Shown piece after piece: positions 9,265 through 19,028 of a DNA stretch of 64,000 nucleotides. Numbering within the stretch: the first letter of the stretch is position 1; each line of letters starts with the position of its first letter. A program made the translations under genes and the position numbers. The notes beneath the pieces were generated by a model. That model was given only the letters and a program-made list of their open reading frames with translations, was not told where the DNA came from and made no database searches. The stretch comes from Pseudolabrys taiwanensis (lineage in GTDB: Bacteria > Pseudomonadota > Alphaproteobacteria > Rhizobiales > Xanthobacteraceae), in assembly GCF_003367395.1 (NCBI RefSeq), contig NZ_CP031417.1, forward strand, positions 3,968,001 to 4,032,000, read 5' to 3'.

Positions 9265-9366
9265 ATCCTTCGAGGCTCGCTGACGCTCGCACCTCAGGAT
9301 GACGGCGAAAAGCCTTCGTCCCGTCACCCTGAGGTGCGAGGGCGAAGCCCGAGCCTCGAAGGGCGA
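9265..9366. repeat. Family-B inverted-repeat element inside the hslVU operon (copy B2)
   Basis: The left half CATCCTTCGAGGCTCG...CACCTCAGGATGACGG and right half CGTCACCCTGAGGTGCGAG...GAGCCTCGAAGGGCGACGG are inverted copies. The element fills most of the 141-base gap between hslV and hslU, so the operon transcript would carry a large stem-loop. Confidence 0.85.
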
Positions 9367-9392
9367 CGGCCCCAGCATCTGAAAGTCTACCG

Positions 9393-10700
9393 ATGACCGA
9401 CTTCTCCCCCCGCGAAATCGTTTCCGAACTCGACCGCTATATCGTCGGTCAGGCCGACGCCAAGCGCGCCGTCGCCATTGCGCTGCGTAACCGCTGGCGC
9501 CGTTTGCAACTCGACGACAAGCTGCGCGAAGAGGTGCTGCCGAAGAACATCCTGATGATCGGCCCCACCGGCGTCGGCAAGACCGAGATTTCGCGGCGGC
9601 TTGCCAAGCTCGCCGGCGCGCCGTTCCTCAAGGTCGAAGCCACCAAGTTCACCGAGGTCGGTTATGTCGGCCGCGACGTCGAGCAGATCGTGCGCGATCT
9701 TGTCGAGATCGGCTTGTCGCTGACGCGCGAACGAAAACGCAAGGACGTGCAGGCGCGCGCGGAGATGTCGGCCGAAGAGCGCGTTCTCAGCGCGCTGGTC
9801 GGGCCCGGCGCGAGCCCGGCGACGCGCGAAAGCTTCCGCAAGAAGCTGCGCGCGGGCGAACTGGACGACAAGGAGATCGAGATCGAGGTGCAGGCCGGCT
9901 CCAGCGGCATTCCGATGTTCGAGATCCCCGGCATGCCGGGCGCGCAATTGGGCGCGGTCAACATCGGTGACATCTTCGGCAAGCTCGGCGGCGGCCGCAC
10001 CAAGACGCGCCGCGTCACCGTGAAGGAGTCGCATCCGATCCTGGTGAACGAAGAATCGGACAAGCTGCTCGACGACGAGCAGTTGGTGATCGAGGCGATC
10101 CGGTCGGTCGAGCAGAACGGCATCGTCTTTCTCGACGAGATCGACAAGATCGCCGGCCGCGAAGGCCGCTCCGGCGCCGATGTCTCACGCGAAGGCGTGC
10201 AGCGTGATTTGCTGCCGCTGATCGAAGGCACCACCGTCAACACCAAGCATGGGCCGGTGAAGACGGATCATATCCTGTTCATCGCGTCGGGTGCATTCCA
10301 CATCTCCAAGCCGTCGGATCTGTTACCGGAGTTGCAGGGTCGCTTGCCGATCCGTGTCGAACTCAAGGCGCTCACGCGTGACGATTTCCGCCGCATCCTG
10401 ACCGAGCCGGAAGCTTCGCTGATCAAGCAATACGTCGCGCTGATGGCCACCGAAGGCGTGACGCTCGAATTCGGCGAGGATGCCATCGATGCGATCGCCG
10501 ATATCGCCGTGGCGGTGAATGCCTCGGTCGAGAACATCGGCGCGCGCCGCCTGCAGACGGTGATGGAGCGGGTGTTGGACGAAGTCTCGTTCTCGGCGCC
10601 GGACCGCAATGGCGAGACGGTCAAGGTCGATGCCGCCTTCGTGCAGAAGTACATCGGCGATCTGGCGAAGAACACGGATCTGAGCCGCTTCATTCTGTAG
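9393..10700 (+). CDS. hslU: ATP-dependent protease ATPase subunit HslU
   Basis: This 435-residue AAA+ unfoldase feeds substrates to HslV. Walker A is [13 protein letters not shown] near residue 57, Walker B is [14 protein letters not shown] near 245, and sensor 2 is in [18 protein letters not shown]. The intermediate I-domain is complete (about residues 110-230), and the C-terminus ends DLSRFIL, as required for docking into HslV. Starts at ATG 9393 just after repeat B2. Confidence 0.97.
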   Translation: MTDFSPREIVSELDRYIVGQADAKRAVAIALRNRWRRLQLDDKLREEVLPKNILMIGPTGVGKTEISRRLAKLAGAPFLKVEATKFTEVGYVGRDVEQIVRDLVEIGLSLTRERKRKDVQARAEMSAEERVLSALVGPGASPATRESFRKKLRAGELDDKEIEIEVQAGSSGIPMFEIPGMPGAQLGAVNIGDIFGKLGGGRTKTRRVTVKESHPILVNEESDKLLDDEQLVIEAIRSVEQNGIVFLDEIDKIAGREGRSGADVSREGVQRDLLPLIEGTTVNTKHGPVKTDHILFIASGAFHISKPSDLLPELQGRLPIRVELKALTRDDFRRILTEPEASLIKQYVALMATEGVTLEFGEDAIDAIADIAVAVNASVENIGARRLQTVMERVLDEVSFSAPDRNGETVKVDAAFVQKYIGDLAKNTDLSRFIL

Positions 10701-10880
10701 CGTCGGCGGACCGCGCGGCGCTACAACTCGTGCATAAGATTTTGCACGTTTTAGTAGAGTCCGCGCCGCGCTCCGGAGGCATTTTCGTCACGCGCGGCGG
10801 TAACCGGGCGGCGGTTCGGTGCTAACGCACTGACAATCCTTTGGATCTTTAAATACGATTATGCACTGTATTTTATCAGG

Positions 10881-10950
10881 CCGCGCTGTTCCGACCACAA
10901 CCGCGCTGTCAAACTCAGATTTACGGTGTCAAATCCAGATTTACAGCGGT
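10881..10950. promoter_or_regulatory. Direct repeats at 20-bp spacing upstream of the XRE-DCD gene
   Basis: TGTCAAACTCAGATTTAC (10907-10924) and TGTCAAATCCAGATTTAC (10927-10944) are 18-bp direct repeats with two mismatches and a 20-bp period. CCGCGCTGT is likewise repeated at 10881 and 10901. The period equals two helical turns, so bound proteins would sit on one face of the DNA. They lie about 45 bases before the start at 10989 and could be an operator for the encoded regulator. Confidence 0.5.
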
Positions 10951-10988
10951 CGCGATCTGGCAATAAATATTTGGCTGAGGAGCGTCCT

Positions 10989-11762
10989 ATGTCCGCAGAT
11001 CTCCGGGGTGCCGCGGCGGTCGCTGGCGGCGATCTGACCCCGGGCGAACATCTTCGGGCGGAAATCGAACGGCTCGGCCTCGATCAGGTCGCGGTCAGCC
11101 AAGCCACCGGCGTCTCGCGTCAGTCGATCAACAATATCGTCAACGGCCGTCAGCCGATCTCGCGGGCGATGGCCGGCAAGCTCGCGCGTCTGACCGGCCA
11201 CTCCTCCGATTACTGGCTGCGCTCCACCTTTCCACGCGCAAAGGCGCCGACGAGTTCGCGCGGCAAGCGCGCCGCGTTCGAGCCCGCCGGCCGGCCGCTC
11301 GGCGTCGGCATCCTGGTGAATCATCAGATCGTCCGCGCGGTGCATGATGGCGTGATCCGCATCGAGCCGTTCGACGAAACGCATGTGCAGATGGCGTCGA
11401 TCGATTTCACGCTCGACGATTTCGTCGTCACCGCGGACGGCGCGAAGGTCGACATCAGCGATGGACAGAGCTTCACTTTGCGCAGCGGTCAGTCCGTGAA
11501 CGTCAGCACTAGGGAGTGGCTGGAGCTTCCCTACGACTACATCGGCCACGTCGGCGCGCGAACAGCGCTCGCGCGCGCCGGCATCATGGCCTCACACGGT
11601 CTGCAGATCGGGCCAGGCTTCAAAGGCAATCTGCAATTCTGCATTTTCAACGCGAGCGCCCGGCACTTCGAACTTCGCAGCGGCGATCCGGTGATCAGCG
11701 TCGAGATCCTGCCGCTCAGCGCCACGCCGATCATAGCGCGTGCCCCCGATCGGGAAGGCTGA
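10989..11762 (+). CDS. XRE-family regulator fused to a dCTP deaminase/dUTPase-like domain
   Basis: This 257-residue protein has an N-terminal HigA-like helix-turn-helix (about residues 17-75; LDQVAVSQATGVSRQSINNI) and a C-terminal beta-rich domain resembling dCTP deaminase/dUTPase (about 95-250): GARTALARAGIMASHGL and IGPGFKGNLQFCIFN. In active dCTP deaminases the position aligned by eye with C218 is the catalytic Glu (LEFYN), so this domain may only bind nucleotides. ATG 10989 follows GGCTGAGGAGCG. No HigB-type toxin is adjacent. Confidence 0.8.
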   Translation: MSADLRGAAAVAGGDLTPGEHLRAEIERLGLDQVAVSQATGVSRQSINNIVNGRQPISRAMAGKLARLTGHSSDYWLRSTFPRAKAPTSSRGKRAAFEPAGRPLGVGILVNHQIVRAVHDGVIRIEPFDETHVQMASIDFTLDDFVVTADGAKVDISDGQSFTLRSGQSVNVSTREWLELPYDYIGHVGARTALARAGIMASHGLQIGPGFKGNLQFCIFNASARHFELRSGDPVISVEILPLSATPIIARAPDREG

Positions 11763-11820
11763 AGAGTGCGCCTAGACGGCCGTCGTCGTCTCCGTTTGAC
11801 TAATCGATGATAAATAAAAT

Positions 11821-11848
11821 TTGACAGCACCGTCCCGCCCAGTATCCT
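11821..11848 (+). promoter_or_regulatory. Sigma-70-type promoter candidate
   Basis: TTGACA at 11821-11826 and TATCCT at 11843-11848 are 16 bases apart. They lie about 55 bases before the small gene starting at 11902. Confidence 0.45.
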
Positions 11849-11901
11849 TGGTTGTAGAGACGCGCGGATGAAACCGCTTTTTCCAAGGTGGAGGGCGACA
11901 C

Positions 11902-12349
<448 letters not shown>

Positions 12350-12361
12350 TTACCGCGTTCG

Positions 12362-12919
12362 CTAATCGCGCGAGCGCCGAAGCCGCACATAGAGCGCGCC
12401 TTCGCCGCCATGAGCGATGTGCGCATTTTCGAAGCCAATCACAAGGGCGCGGAATTCCGGCAAGGCCAGCCAATGCGGCACCTGACGCTTGAGCACGCCG
12501 CGTTCGCCTTCGCCGTCACGCCGGCCCTTCCCGGTGATCACCAGCACCAAACGCGCATCGCGCGCGACCGCCGCCCGCAAAAAACGCAACAAAGCGCCGT
12601 GCGCCTCGCTTTGCGTGAGACCGTGCAGATCGAGCCGTCCGTCGATCGAGTCCTTGCCGCGCACCACGCGTTGCTTCATGCGCCGGCCGAGCGGCGCCAG
12701 CGGCGGCGGCGCTCGCATCTCCACGCGGGGCGGTGCGGCGATCGGTTGCGGCTTCACACTGTTGATGCGTGTCGCAGACGCGGGCGGCGGGGCGGCTTCG
12801 CTTTCGTCGTCGATCTCGGTCGGCTGGCGGCGCGGCACGATCGACTGTGTCACCGCCTTCCACAACACCCGCTCCTCGCGCGACAAGGGTCGGCGCCTGT
12901 TGCCGTCGCGCGTGCTCAT
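12362..12919 (-). CDS. Smr domain protein
   Basis: This 185-residue protein has a disordered N-terminal half (about residues 1-90) and a C-terminal Smr (small MutS-related) domain: RLDLHGLTQSEAHGAL, VITGKGRRDGEGERGVLK and HGGEGALYVRLRR. Stand-alone Smr proteins are nicking nucleases or RNA/ribosome-associated endonucleases; the substrate here is unknown. Its start is four bases after the stop of mltA, so they are co-transcribed. Confidence 0.92.
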   Translation of the reverse strand: MSTRDGNRRRPLSREERVLWKAVTQSIVPRRQPTEIDDESEAAPPPASATRINSVKPQPIAAPPRVEMRAPPPLAPLGRRMKQRVVRGKDSIDGRLDLHGLTQSEAHGALLRFLRAAVARDARLVLVITGKGRRDGEGERGVLKRQVPHWLALPEFRALVIGFENAHIAHGGEGALYVRLRRSRD

Positions 12920-12922
12920 GAC

Positions 12923-14170
12923 TTACCGGCGTGATTTGGCCGAGGCCGCGGTCGATCCCGTGCCCGCGTCGGCAATGACATCCTTCGGCCGCGCCTTCGG
13001 CAACGGCACGTCCGGCGCATTGTTGCCTTTCGTCGCGACGGTGCGCGGCACCAGCATGACGAAGTTGCCGAACTGCTTGATGCGGCCGGCGATGCTGCCG
13101 ATCTCCTCGCCGGCGCCGAAATAGATGTCGGCGCGCGCCGGTCCGACGATGGCCGAGCCGGTATCCTGGGCGATCAGCAGGCGTTGGAATTTCGTCTCGG
13201 GCTTTTCGCTCTCGATCGGCAGTTCGGCATCGATCCAGATCGGCGTGCCGTAGACATGCAGCTTTTTGTCGACGGCGAGCGAACGCAACGGCGTCAGCGG
13301 CACGCCTTGTGCGCCGATGCATTCCTCATGCGCCGCCAGCGACGTCTCGGTGAAGAATACGAAGGATTTGTTCTTGCGCCGTAACGCCTGGGCTTCTTCC
13401 GGATTGGCTTCCATCCAGGCGCGGATCTTGTCCATCGACATGTCGTCTTTGGCGATGATGCCGCGGTCGACGAGATCGCGCCCGACCGGGTAATATTTCA
13501 TGCCGTTCGACGCGACATAATTGAGGCGCAGCAGCTTGCCGTCTTCGAGCTTCACGCGCGTCGAGCCCTGAATCTGCGCAAAGAAAGCGTCGATCGGATT
13601 CTTCACCCAGCAGATTTCCAGGCCTTTGCCCTTGAGCGCACCCTCCTCGATCTGCGTACGATCGAGATTGGCGAACACCTTGCTCTGCTTCTTGCGCACC
13701 GTCGCTTCCGGCGCGGCATAAAGCGGCACGCTGTATTCCGCCGTCGGAACGCGCGAGCCGTGCATCTCGGTTTCGTAGTAGCCGGTGAAGAAGCCCTGCG
13801 TCTCGCCCGGTTGCGCCAGCCGCACGGGCTTGAAGTTATGTTCGAAGAAGACGCGCGCCTTGTCGCGGTCGAGCGCGCCGGCGGCTTTGGCGCGTTCGCA
13901 GACGTCGAACAGTCCGCCATAAACCGGCCGCGCCTTGCGCATCGCCTTGGTGCCGTTGAGGATGGCCCGGCAGCTCATCAGGAAGGCGGCGTAAGCCTCC
14001 GCGTGATTGTCGTCCTTCCAGCCCGGCAGCTTGTCGAACGACAATGTGTCGATCTGTGCGCTGCGGATCTTGGGCGGCAACTCTCGCGCCATCGCCAGTG
14101 TGTTCGTGGCGGCCAAAAGGCCGAAAGCGACACTCAGGTGGACGGCACGACGAGAGCTGCGCCCCAGCAT
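12923..14170 (-). CDS. mltA: Membrane-bound lytic murein transglycosylase A
   Basis: This 415-residue protein starts at ATG 14170 and has a signal peptide ending near AATNTLAMA. The MltA domain covers about residues 100-290 (GFFTGYYETEMHGSR, PLYAAPEAT) and the C-terminal 3D domain carries the catalytic Asp region AQDTGSAIVGPARADIYFG and GNFVMLVPR. It cleaves peptidoglycan to 1,6-anhydromuropeptides. I see no lipobox Cys, so it may be periplasmic rather than a lipoprotein. It follows the Tim44-like gene by four bases. Confidence 0.93.
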   Translation of the reverse strand: MLGRSSRRAVHLSVAFGLLAATNTLAMARELPPKIRSAQIDTLSFDKLPGWKDDNHAEAYAAFLMSCRAILNGTKAMRKARPVYGGLFDVCERAKAAGALDRDKARVFFEHNFKPVRLAQPGETQGFFTGYYETEMHGSRVPTAEYSVPLYAAPEATVRKKQSKVFANLDRTQIEEGALKGKGLEICWVKNPIDAFFAQIQGSTRVKLEDGKLLRLNYVASNGMKYYPVGRDLVDRGIIAKDDMSMDKIRAWMEANPEEAQALRRKNKSFVFFTETSLAAHEECIGAQGVPLTPLRSLAVDKKLHVYGTPIWIDAELPIESEKPETKFQRLLIAQDTGSAIVGPARADIYFGAGEEIGSIAGRIKQFGNFVMLVPRTVATKGNNAPDVPLPKARPKDVIADAGTGSTAASAKSRR

Positions 14171-14174
14171 CCGT

Positions 14175-14894
14175 TCACTGCCCCGCTTCGGTGGCGACCA
14201 GTTTCCAGTTGGGATCACGCGACGAAACGTCGCGCGCGAAAGTCCACACGTCGGTGACATCCGTCACGCTGTCGGCGCTGCCTTCGATGACGTTGCCGTT
14301 CTTGTCGCGCGTGGCGGTGATCAGCTTCGAAAGGAAGCGTACGGTGATCTGGGCGCTGCGGCCGCGCATCTCGGCGGCCGTGATCTCGGCCTTGTCGATC
14401 GAGACGAACCGCGTCTCCACCTTGTCGCCGCGTGTCTCACGGGCGCTAATGGCGCCATCGAAGCCGTCATACACCTCCCGCGACAACAGATTCTTCAGCG
14501 AACGGCGGTCGCCCTCGGCAAAAGCCGTGACGATCATCTCGTAAGCTGCGCGGGCACCAGTGAGGAAGTTCTTCGGCTCGAAAGAAGAATCGGCCGCCAC
14601 CACGGCATCGAGGCCGTTGGCGATCGCGGAGCCGGGCTCGGCGATTCCCTTCCAGCGGACACCGCTCTCCGCAGGCTCGACCGGCTCGTTCACCTTCGGT
14701 GTGCTGGCCTCGGCCTGCCGGTTCGGCAGCGGCACGACATTCTCCGGCGCCGGCCGCACGGGCTCACGCGAATAAGGATCGTAAGGCGGGCGCTCCCGGC
14801 CGGTGCGTTGACCGAGCACGCTGCGCAGACGCAGGAAAATGAATACTGCGAGTGCCAGGAAGATGATGGTGTAGATGTCGAACACGTCTCGCAT
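14175..14894 (-). CDS. Tim44/TimA family protein
   Basis: This 239-residue protein has one N-terminal membrane helix (IYTIIFLALAVFIFLRL, residues 8-24), a Pro-rich linker, and a C-terminal Tim44-like domain (about 100-235) with KNLLSREVYDGFDGAI and VTDVWTFARDV. Bacterial TimA/Tim44 proteins are inner-membrane proteins with the fold of the mitochondrial import motor subunit. The position next to mltA and near secB is common in Rhizobiales. Confidence 0.9.
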   Translation of the reverse strand: MRDVFDIYTIIFLALAVFIFLRLRSVLGQRTGRERPPYDPYSREPVRPAPENVVPLPNRQAEASTPKVNEPVEPAESGVRWKGIAEPGSAIANGLDAVVAADSSFEPKNFLTGARAAYEMIVTAFAEGDRRSLKNLLSREVYDGFDGAISARETRGDKVETRFVSIDKAEITAAEMRGRSAQITVRFLSKLITATRDKNGNVIEGSADSVTDVTDVWTFARDVSSRDPNWKLVATEAGQ

Positions 14895-15196
14895 GCTTTC
14901 GGCTACTGTGACAGCGGATCGGCCAGGACCGCCGCCCGGTCGCGGATGGAATCGGCGTGGCGGCCGGGTTCACGCATACTATTTATGCCTATGTAAGCGG
15001 GTAGCCGCGCCGATCCATAGGACAAATGCGCCAAATATGCAGGCGCTATCGGCCTGCCGAAGCTTAGACGATCCGGGCCACCGACGCCAACCACACACCT
15101 GCCGGCGCCAGGTACCGAAATACGCACGGTTACGGCCGTATTCCAGCCGCTCTCTGCGATTTGAGGCAACGGGAGCGCCGATGTGAGTAAGACGCG
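14895..15196. other. Divergent intergenic region, Tim44-like / fxsA
   Basis: These 302 bases separate divergent genes and should hold promoters for both. I see no convincing gene, repeat or recognisable operator. Confidence 0.5.
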
Positions 15197-15643
15197 ATGA
15201 ATGTGGCGAAAGTCCTGCTTTGGGTTGTGCTGGCGCTGCCAGTGCTCGAGCTGCTGGCCTTCGGCGCCGTGGCGGCGACGATCGGCTTCGGCTGGGCGCT
15301 GATCCTGCTGCTGGCGGGGTCATTCGCCGGCGCGCTGGTGCTGCGCCATGCCGGCGGCAACCACATCGCCCGCATGCGGGTGGCGATGGCCGAAGGCAGT
15401 ATCTCCTCCCTGGCGGCGGACACGACCGGCGGCCTTGTGATTCTCGCGGGGATTCTACTGTTAGTTCCAGGGTTTATCACCGACGTGGTGGCGTTGGGCG
15501 TCCTGTTGTCGACCCTCTTCAGGGCCCGCCGCGATCCGCCGCCGCGCGCCGACGGGGTCGTCGACCTCGACCCCGAGCAATGGCACCGGGTCCCCGAACC
15601 TGCCTTGCGCGACGACCGCGATCCCGGGCGCCGACCCGGTTAA
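15197..15643 (+). CDS. fxsA: FxsA family membrane protein
   Basis: This 148-residue protein has the FxsA plan: helices at about residues 5-22, 24-46 and 78-102, the motif GGLVILAGILLLVPGFITDVVAL and a soluble acidic tail. E. coli FxsA limits exclusion of phage T7 by F plasmid when overproduced; its normal role is unclear. secB follows on the same strand after 142 bases. Confidence 0.92.
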   Translation: MNVAKVLLWVVLALPVLELLAFGAVAATIGFGWALILLLAGSFAGALVLRHAGGNHIARMRVAMAEGSISSLAADTTGGLVILAGILLLVPGFITDVVALGVLLSTLFRARRDPPPRADGVVDLDPEQWHRVPEPALRDDRDPGRRPG

Positions 15644-15785
15644 CCGGCCCCGGCGGTGGGCACCGCGCATCCTTGTTCGCCTCAGGGCCCTATGTTAGCC
15701 AACCGCCGCGCGCATTCCGCAGCATGCGGGGGCGCCGACCCTTCCTTAAACGTCCGGGCGCCCTGCCGCCACGCGAGGAGAATTC

Positions 15786-16262
15786 ATGTCGACGACCAAT
15801 GGCGGCCCGAGCCAGGACAATCAGCCGCAGCTCAACGTTGTGGCTCAGTACATCAAGGATTTTTCGTTCGAAAACCCGAACGCGCCGCGCTCGCTGCAGG
15901 GCGGCACCGAGCCGCCGCAAATCGGCATCCAGATCAATGTCGAGGCGCAGCCGCTCTCCGACACTGACATCGAGGTGTCGCTCAAGCTCGAAGGCAAGGC
16001 TGAGCTCCAGGGCAGCCTGATGTTCGGCTTCGAACTGGATTTCGCCGGCGTCTTTCGCATCGTCAATGTGCCGCAGGAAAGTCTGAACGCGATCGTGCTG
16101 ATCGAGTGCCCGCGTCTGTTGTTCCCATTCGCGCGCGAGATCATCGCGACGGCGGTGCGCAACGGCGGCTTCCCGCCACTGCTGCTCGATCCGGTCGACT
16201 TCGTCGCGCTGTATCGTCAGAAGATGGCACAGCTGCAGCCGAGCGAGTTCCCGCAGGCATAA
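15786..16262 (+). CDS. secB: Protein-export chaperone SecB
   Basis: This 158-residue tetrameric chaperone holds precursor proteins unfolded and passes them to SecA. Typical segments are [52 protein letters not shown] (here [17 protein letters not shown]) and [20 protein letters not shown] 15786 follows GAGGAGAATTC, a good ribosome-binding site. Confidence 0.97.
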   Translation: MSTTNGGPSQDNQPQLNVVAQYIKDFSFENPNAPRSLQGGTEPPQIGIQINVEAQPLSDTDIEVSLKLEGKAELQGSLMFGFELDFAGVFRIVNVPQESLNAIVLIECPRLLFPFAREIIATAVRNGGFPPLLLDPVDFVALYRQKMAQLQPSEFPQA

Positions 16263-16294
16263 GCCGCGTACGTCCTCGAGCGCTATCGTTTGTC

Positions 16295-16325
16295 ATGGCC
16301 GGGATACGTCCCGGCCATTTTTTTG
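16295..16325 (+). terminator. Rho-independent terminator after secB
   Basis: Perfect 10-bp stem ATGGCCGGGA / TCCCGGCCAT with loop TACG, followed directly by a run of seven T. Confidence 0.9.
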
Positions 16326-16444
16326 TGCCTTGTGCGCGCTCGTTTTCCGATCGACGCATAGACAATTGCACGCAAAACAATCGCGATAAACGCGACGTCC
16401 CGCAATACTCCATTAACTGCAATTCCTTATCTGTGAATAGCCGG

Positions 16445-16816
16445 ATGACGTGTTGGTCCGTCTTGAGCCGCCCATACAGCCTCCTTCACAAACTCATTGA
16501 TGTAAGCGTCTTGGCCTGCCTTTCACTCGGCGGTCTTTACCTTGGCGCGCGGATCGGTCTGGCACCGCGCGATCCGAGCGCAAGTGTCGCCGTCATCTTC
16601 CCACCGTGGACGAGCGCGGCCGACACCGTGGCACAGTCCGTCGCGCATCGTGGACGGTTCATGCGTTTCGGCGGCGTACCGTTCATTGCCGTGGTCATGC
16701 CCGACGACGATCATTACGCCGATGAAACTCTCGCCACCGGCGCCTGGCTCGTTCTCGATTCACGCCTGCTCGCGGCATGCGCCGGCGTGTTCTCACCTTT
16801 GGCGTCGGCCACATGA
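16445..16816 (+). CDS. Small membrane-anchored protein coupled to a chemoreceptor
   Basis: This 123-residue protein has one N-terminal membrane helix (about residues 15-33; [19 protein letters not shown]) and a soluble domain with [28 protein letters not shown] and [18 protein letters not shown]. Its stop overlaps the next start (ATGA at 16813), so both are translated together. Similar proteins occur in Bradyrhizobium as hypothetical proteins; I know no function. Confidence 0.7.
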   Translation: MTCWSVLSRPYSLLHKLIDVSVLACLSLGGLYLGARIGLAPRDPSASVAVIFPPWTSAADTVAQSVAHRGRFMRFGGVPFIAVVMPDDDHYADETLATGAWLVLDSRLLAACAGVFSPLASAT

Positions 16817-18318
16817 AAAGCCTTGCTGCCTTTCAACACGCGGTGGCGCAAACGCTGACGGTATTGGCACTCGCGCACGTACCGCTGCTCGGCCTGTTCG
16901 CCGCCGCCATCGGCAGGCCGGTCTGGCCGAATGTTTTCATTGCTGCCGCGCTTGCCACCGCGCCGGTCCTGGCAATGTTGCTGAAGCGGCCCACCATCGT
17001 CGTCGCCATTGCGCTCTGTATCGCTCTGATCGGACAGACCTCGCTGCTGGTTTTCATCTTCGACGGCCATCCCTGGCAGGTCGAGATGCACTTTTACTAT
17101 TTCACGGTGTTGGCGCTGCTGTCCGGCTTCTGCGAGTGGCCGGTGCTGGTGGTGGCCGCCGGCTTGATTGCGCTGCACCACCTGAGCCTGAACTTTTTGC
17201 TACCGTCGGCGATCTATCCGGGCGGCGCGGACCTGTTTCGCGTCGGCTTTCACGCCGCCGTCGTTATCGTCGAGACCGCCATGCTGATCCGGATCAGCAT
17301 CGCTATCCGCGGGGCCTTCACGGGCGCCGATGCGGCGCAACGTCAGGTGCAGGAAGCGGCGGAGGCTCTCGCGGCGAATGCGCGCGAACGCGAACGTGAA
17401 CTCGCCGCCACGACCTACCGCGCCGATCGATTGGCGCAACTTCTCGCGCGCTTTCAGCACGAGATCACGGAATCGACCGATCTGCTCTACGAGGCCGCCC
17501 AGCAGTTGCAGCACGATGCCGACGGCCTCGACAAGACGGCGGCGCAGACCAACACGCAGTCCGCCACCGTCGTCACGGCATCCGAACAAACCGCCGAAAA
17601 GGTCCAATCAGCGGCAAATGCCGGCGACGAACTGGCGCAAACGATTGCCGCCATCGGCTCGAACGCGGCGCGCTCCTCTCAGGTTGCAACGGCGACCGTC
17701 ACCGAGGCGGCCCATACCACCGCCACGATCGACGAACTCGCGGCGGTCGCTGGCGAGATCGGCAAGGTCACCGACCTCATCAGTTCCATCGCCAGGCAGA
17801 CCAATCTCTTGGCGTTGAACGCCACGATCGAGGCGGCGCGCGCCGGCGCCGCCGGCCGCGGTTTCGCGGTCGTCGCGCAGGAAGTGAAGATACTCGCGGC
17901 GCAGACAGCCAGCGCAACCGACGAGATCGAACAACGCATCAACGCCATGCAGGTGGTGACCACGCGCTCGGTCACGGCGATTCAAAAGATATCAGCGACA
18001 ATCCGGGAACTGCACCAGTTCTCCTCGGTCATTGCCGATACGGTCGATCAGCAGATCGACGCAACCCACGCTATTGCCGCCAACGTCAATGCCGCCGCGG
18101 CAAGCGTGGTGCAGATCGGCGGCGCCATTGGCAAAATCGAAAACATGGCCAATGAAGCCTCGCGCTCGGCCAACAAGTTGAACGACGCCGCTGCCGGCGT
18201 GACGCAACAGGCCCAACGCATCCGCGAGCAGATGCGGATACTGACAAACGAAATGAACGCAGTGCCGGATTGTCCGTCGCAGGCGCTGTCCCTCGGCGCG
18301 AGCGCGGCCGCAGCCTGA
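16813..18318 (+). CDS. Methyl-accepting chemotaxis-type receptor with polytopic membrane sensor
   Basis: This 501-residue protein has about six membrane helices in residues 1-165, with His-rich segments [14 protein letters not shown] and [12 protein letters not shown] resembling a sensor seen in other signal proteins. A coiled coil (about 175-215) leads to the MCP signalling domain, whose hairpin tip is [18 protein letters not shown] (about residues 328-345). There is no large periplasmic domain, so the signal is probably sensed within the membrane. The start ATG 16813 overlaps the upstream gene. It ends tail to tail with dnaQ: the two stop codons abut as TGATCA. Confidence 0.88.
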   Translation: MKSLAAFQHAVAQTLTVLALAHVPLLGLFAAAIGRPVWPNVFIAAALATAPVLAMLLKRPTIVVAIALCIALIGQTSLLVFIFDGHPWQVEMHFYYFTVLALLSGFCEWPVLVVAAGLIALHHLSLNFLLPSAIYPGGADLFRVGFHAAVVIVETAMLIRISIAIRGAFTGADAAQRQVQEAAEALAANARERERELAATTYRADRLAQLLARFQHEITESTDLLYEAAQQLQHDADGLDKTAAQTNTQSATVVTASEQTAEKVQSAANAGDELAQTIAAIGSNAARSSQVATATVTEAAHTTATIDELAAVAGEIGKVTDLISSIARQTNLLALNATIEAARAGAAGRGFAVVAQEVKILAAQTASATDEIEQRINAMQVVTTRSVTAIQKISATIRELHQFSSVIADTVDQQIDATHAIAANVNAAAASVVQIGGAIGKIENMANEASRSANKLNDAAAGVTQQAQRIREQMRILTNEMNAVPDCPSQALSLGASAAAA

Positions 18319-19023
18319 TCAGCCGCCACTTTCCGGCAGATAAGCGCGCCAGATCGGGCTTTCGCCCAGCGTTGCGATAAAAGCGCGGTGCGCTTCGCGC
18401 TCCGCATCGGACACGCGGGGCGTGAGAGGCACCGGACGCTGTCGCACGACAATGACGCCATCGACGCCGACCGGCTGTTCGACTCCGACATCCGCAAGGC
18501 CGAGCGAAGCCTGGCGGCCGCCGATCAACTCGAGATAGACCTCGGCCAGAATCTCGGCGTCGAGCAAAGCGCCGTGCTTGGTGCGACGCGAGTTATCGAT
18601 GCCGTAACGCGAGCAGAGGGCGTCGAGATTGTAGGGTCCTGCCGAATGCCTGCGGCGGGCTAGCATCAAGGTATCGACCAGCCGGTCACGCGACAGGATC
18701 GCGCGGTTGGCGCGCTTGAGTTCGTGGCAGATGAAGCCGTAGTCGAAGTTCGCATTGTGGGCGACGAGCGGCGCATCGCCGATGAAGGCGAGGAAGTCGT
18801 CGACGACCTCGTGGAACCGCTTGTGGCCGCGCAGAAACTCTTCCGACAAGCCGTGCACCGCGAAGGCCTCGGCCGGCATGTCGCGCTCCGGATTGACGTA
18901 GACGTGGAACGTCGCGCCGGTCGGAATACGGTTGAGCAGCTCGACGCAGCCGAGCTCGACCAGGCGATGGCCCTGGTTGGGATCGAGGCCGGTGGTTTCG
19001 GTGTCGAGGACGATCTCGCGCAT
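18319..19023 (-). CDS. dnaQ: DNA polymerase III epsilon subunit (3'-5' proofreading exonuclease)
   Basis: This 234-residue DEDDh exonuclease proofreads replication. Exo I is VLDTETTGLDP, Exo II is VAHNANFDYGF, and Exo III is RRTKHGALLDAEILAEVY, which holds the catalytic His and Asp. A C-terminal tail after about residue 180 would bind the polymerase alpha subunit. coaE lies five bases upstream, giving the order maf, coaE, dnaQ common in alphaproteobacteria. Confidence 0.96.
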   Translation of the reverse strand: MREIVLDTETTGLDPNQGHRLVELGCVELLNRIPTGATFHVYVNPERDMPAEAFAVHGLSEEFLRGHKRFHEVVDDFLAFIGDAPLVAHNANFDYGFICHELKRANRAILSRDRLVDTLMLARRRHSAGPYNLDALCSRYGIDNSRRTKHGALLDAEILAEVYLELIGGRQASLGLADVGVEQPVGVDGVIVVRQRPVPLTPRVSDAEREAHRAFIATLGESPIWRAYLPESGG

Positions 19024-19028
19024 GGCTG

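Noticed and set aside
10989..11762. HigA-type antitoxin of a toxin-antitoxin pair.
   Set aside because: No toxin gene lies next to it, and the long C-terminal domain is not found in HigA antitoxins.
14903..15169. An 88-codon minus-strand frame between the Tim44-like gene and fxsA.
   Set aside because: No ribosome-binding site and no recognisable protein features; likely chance.
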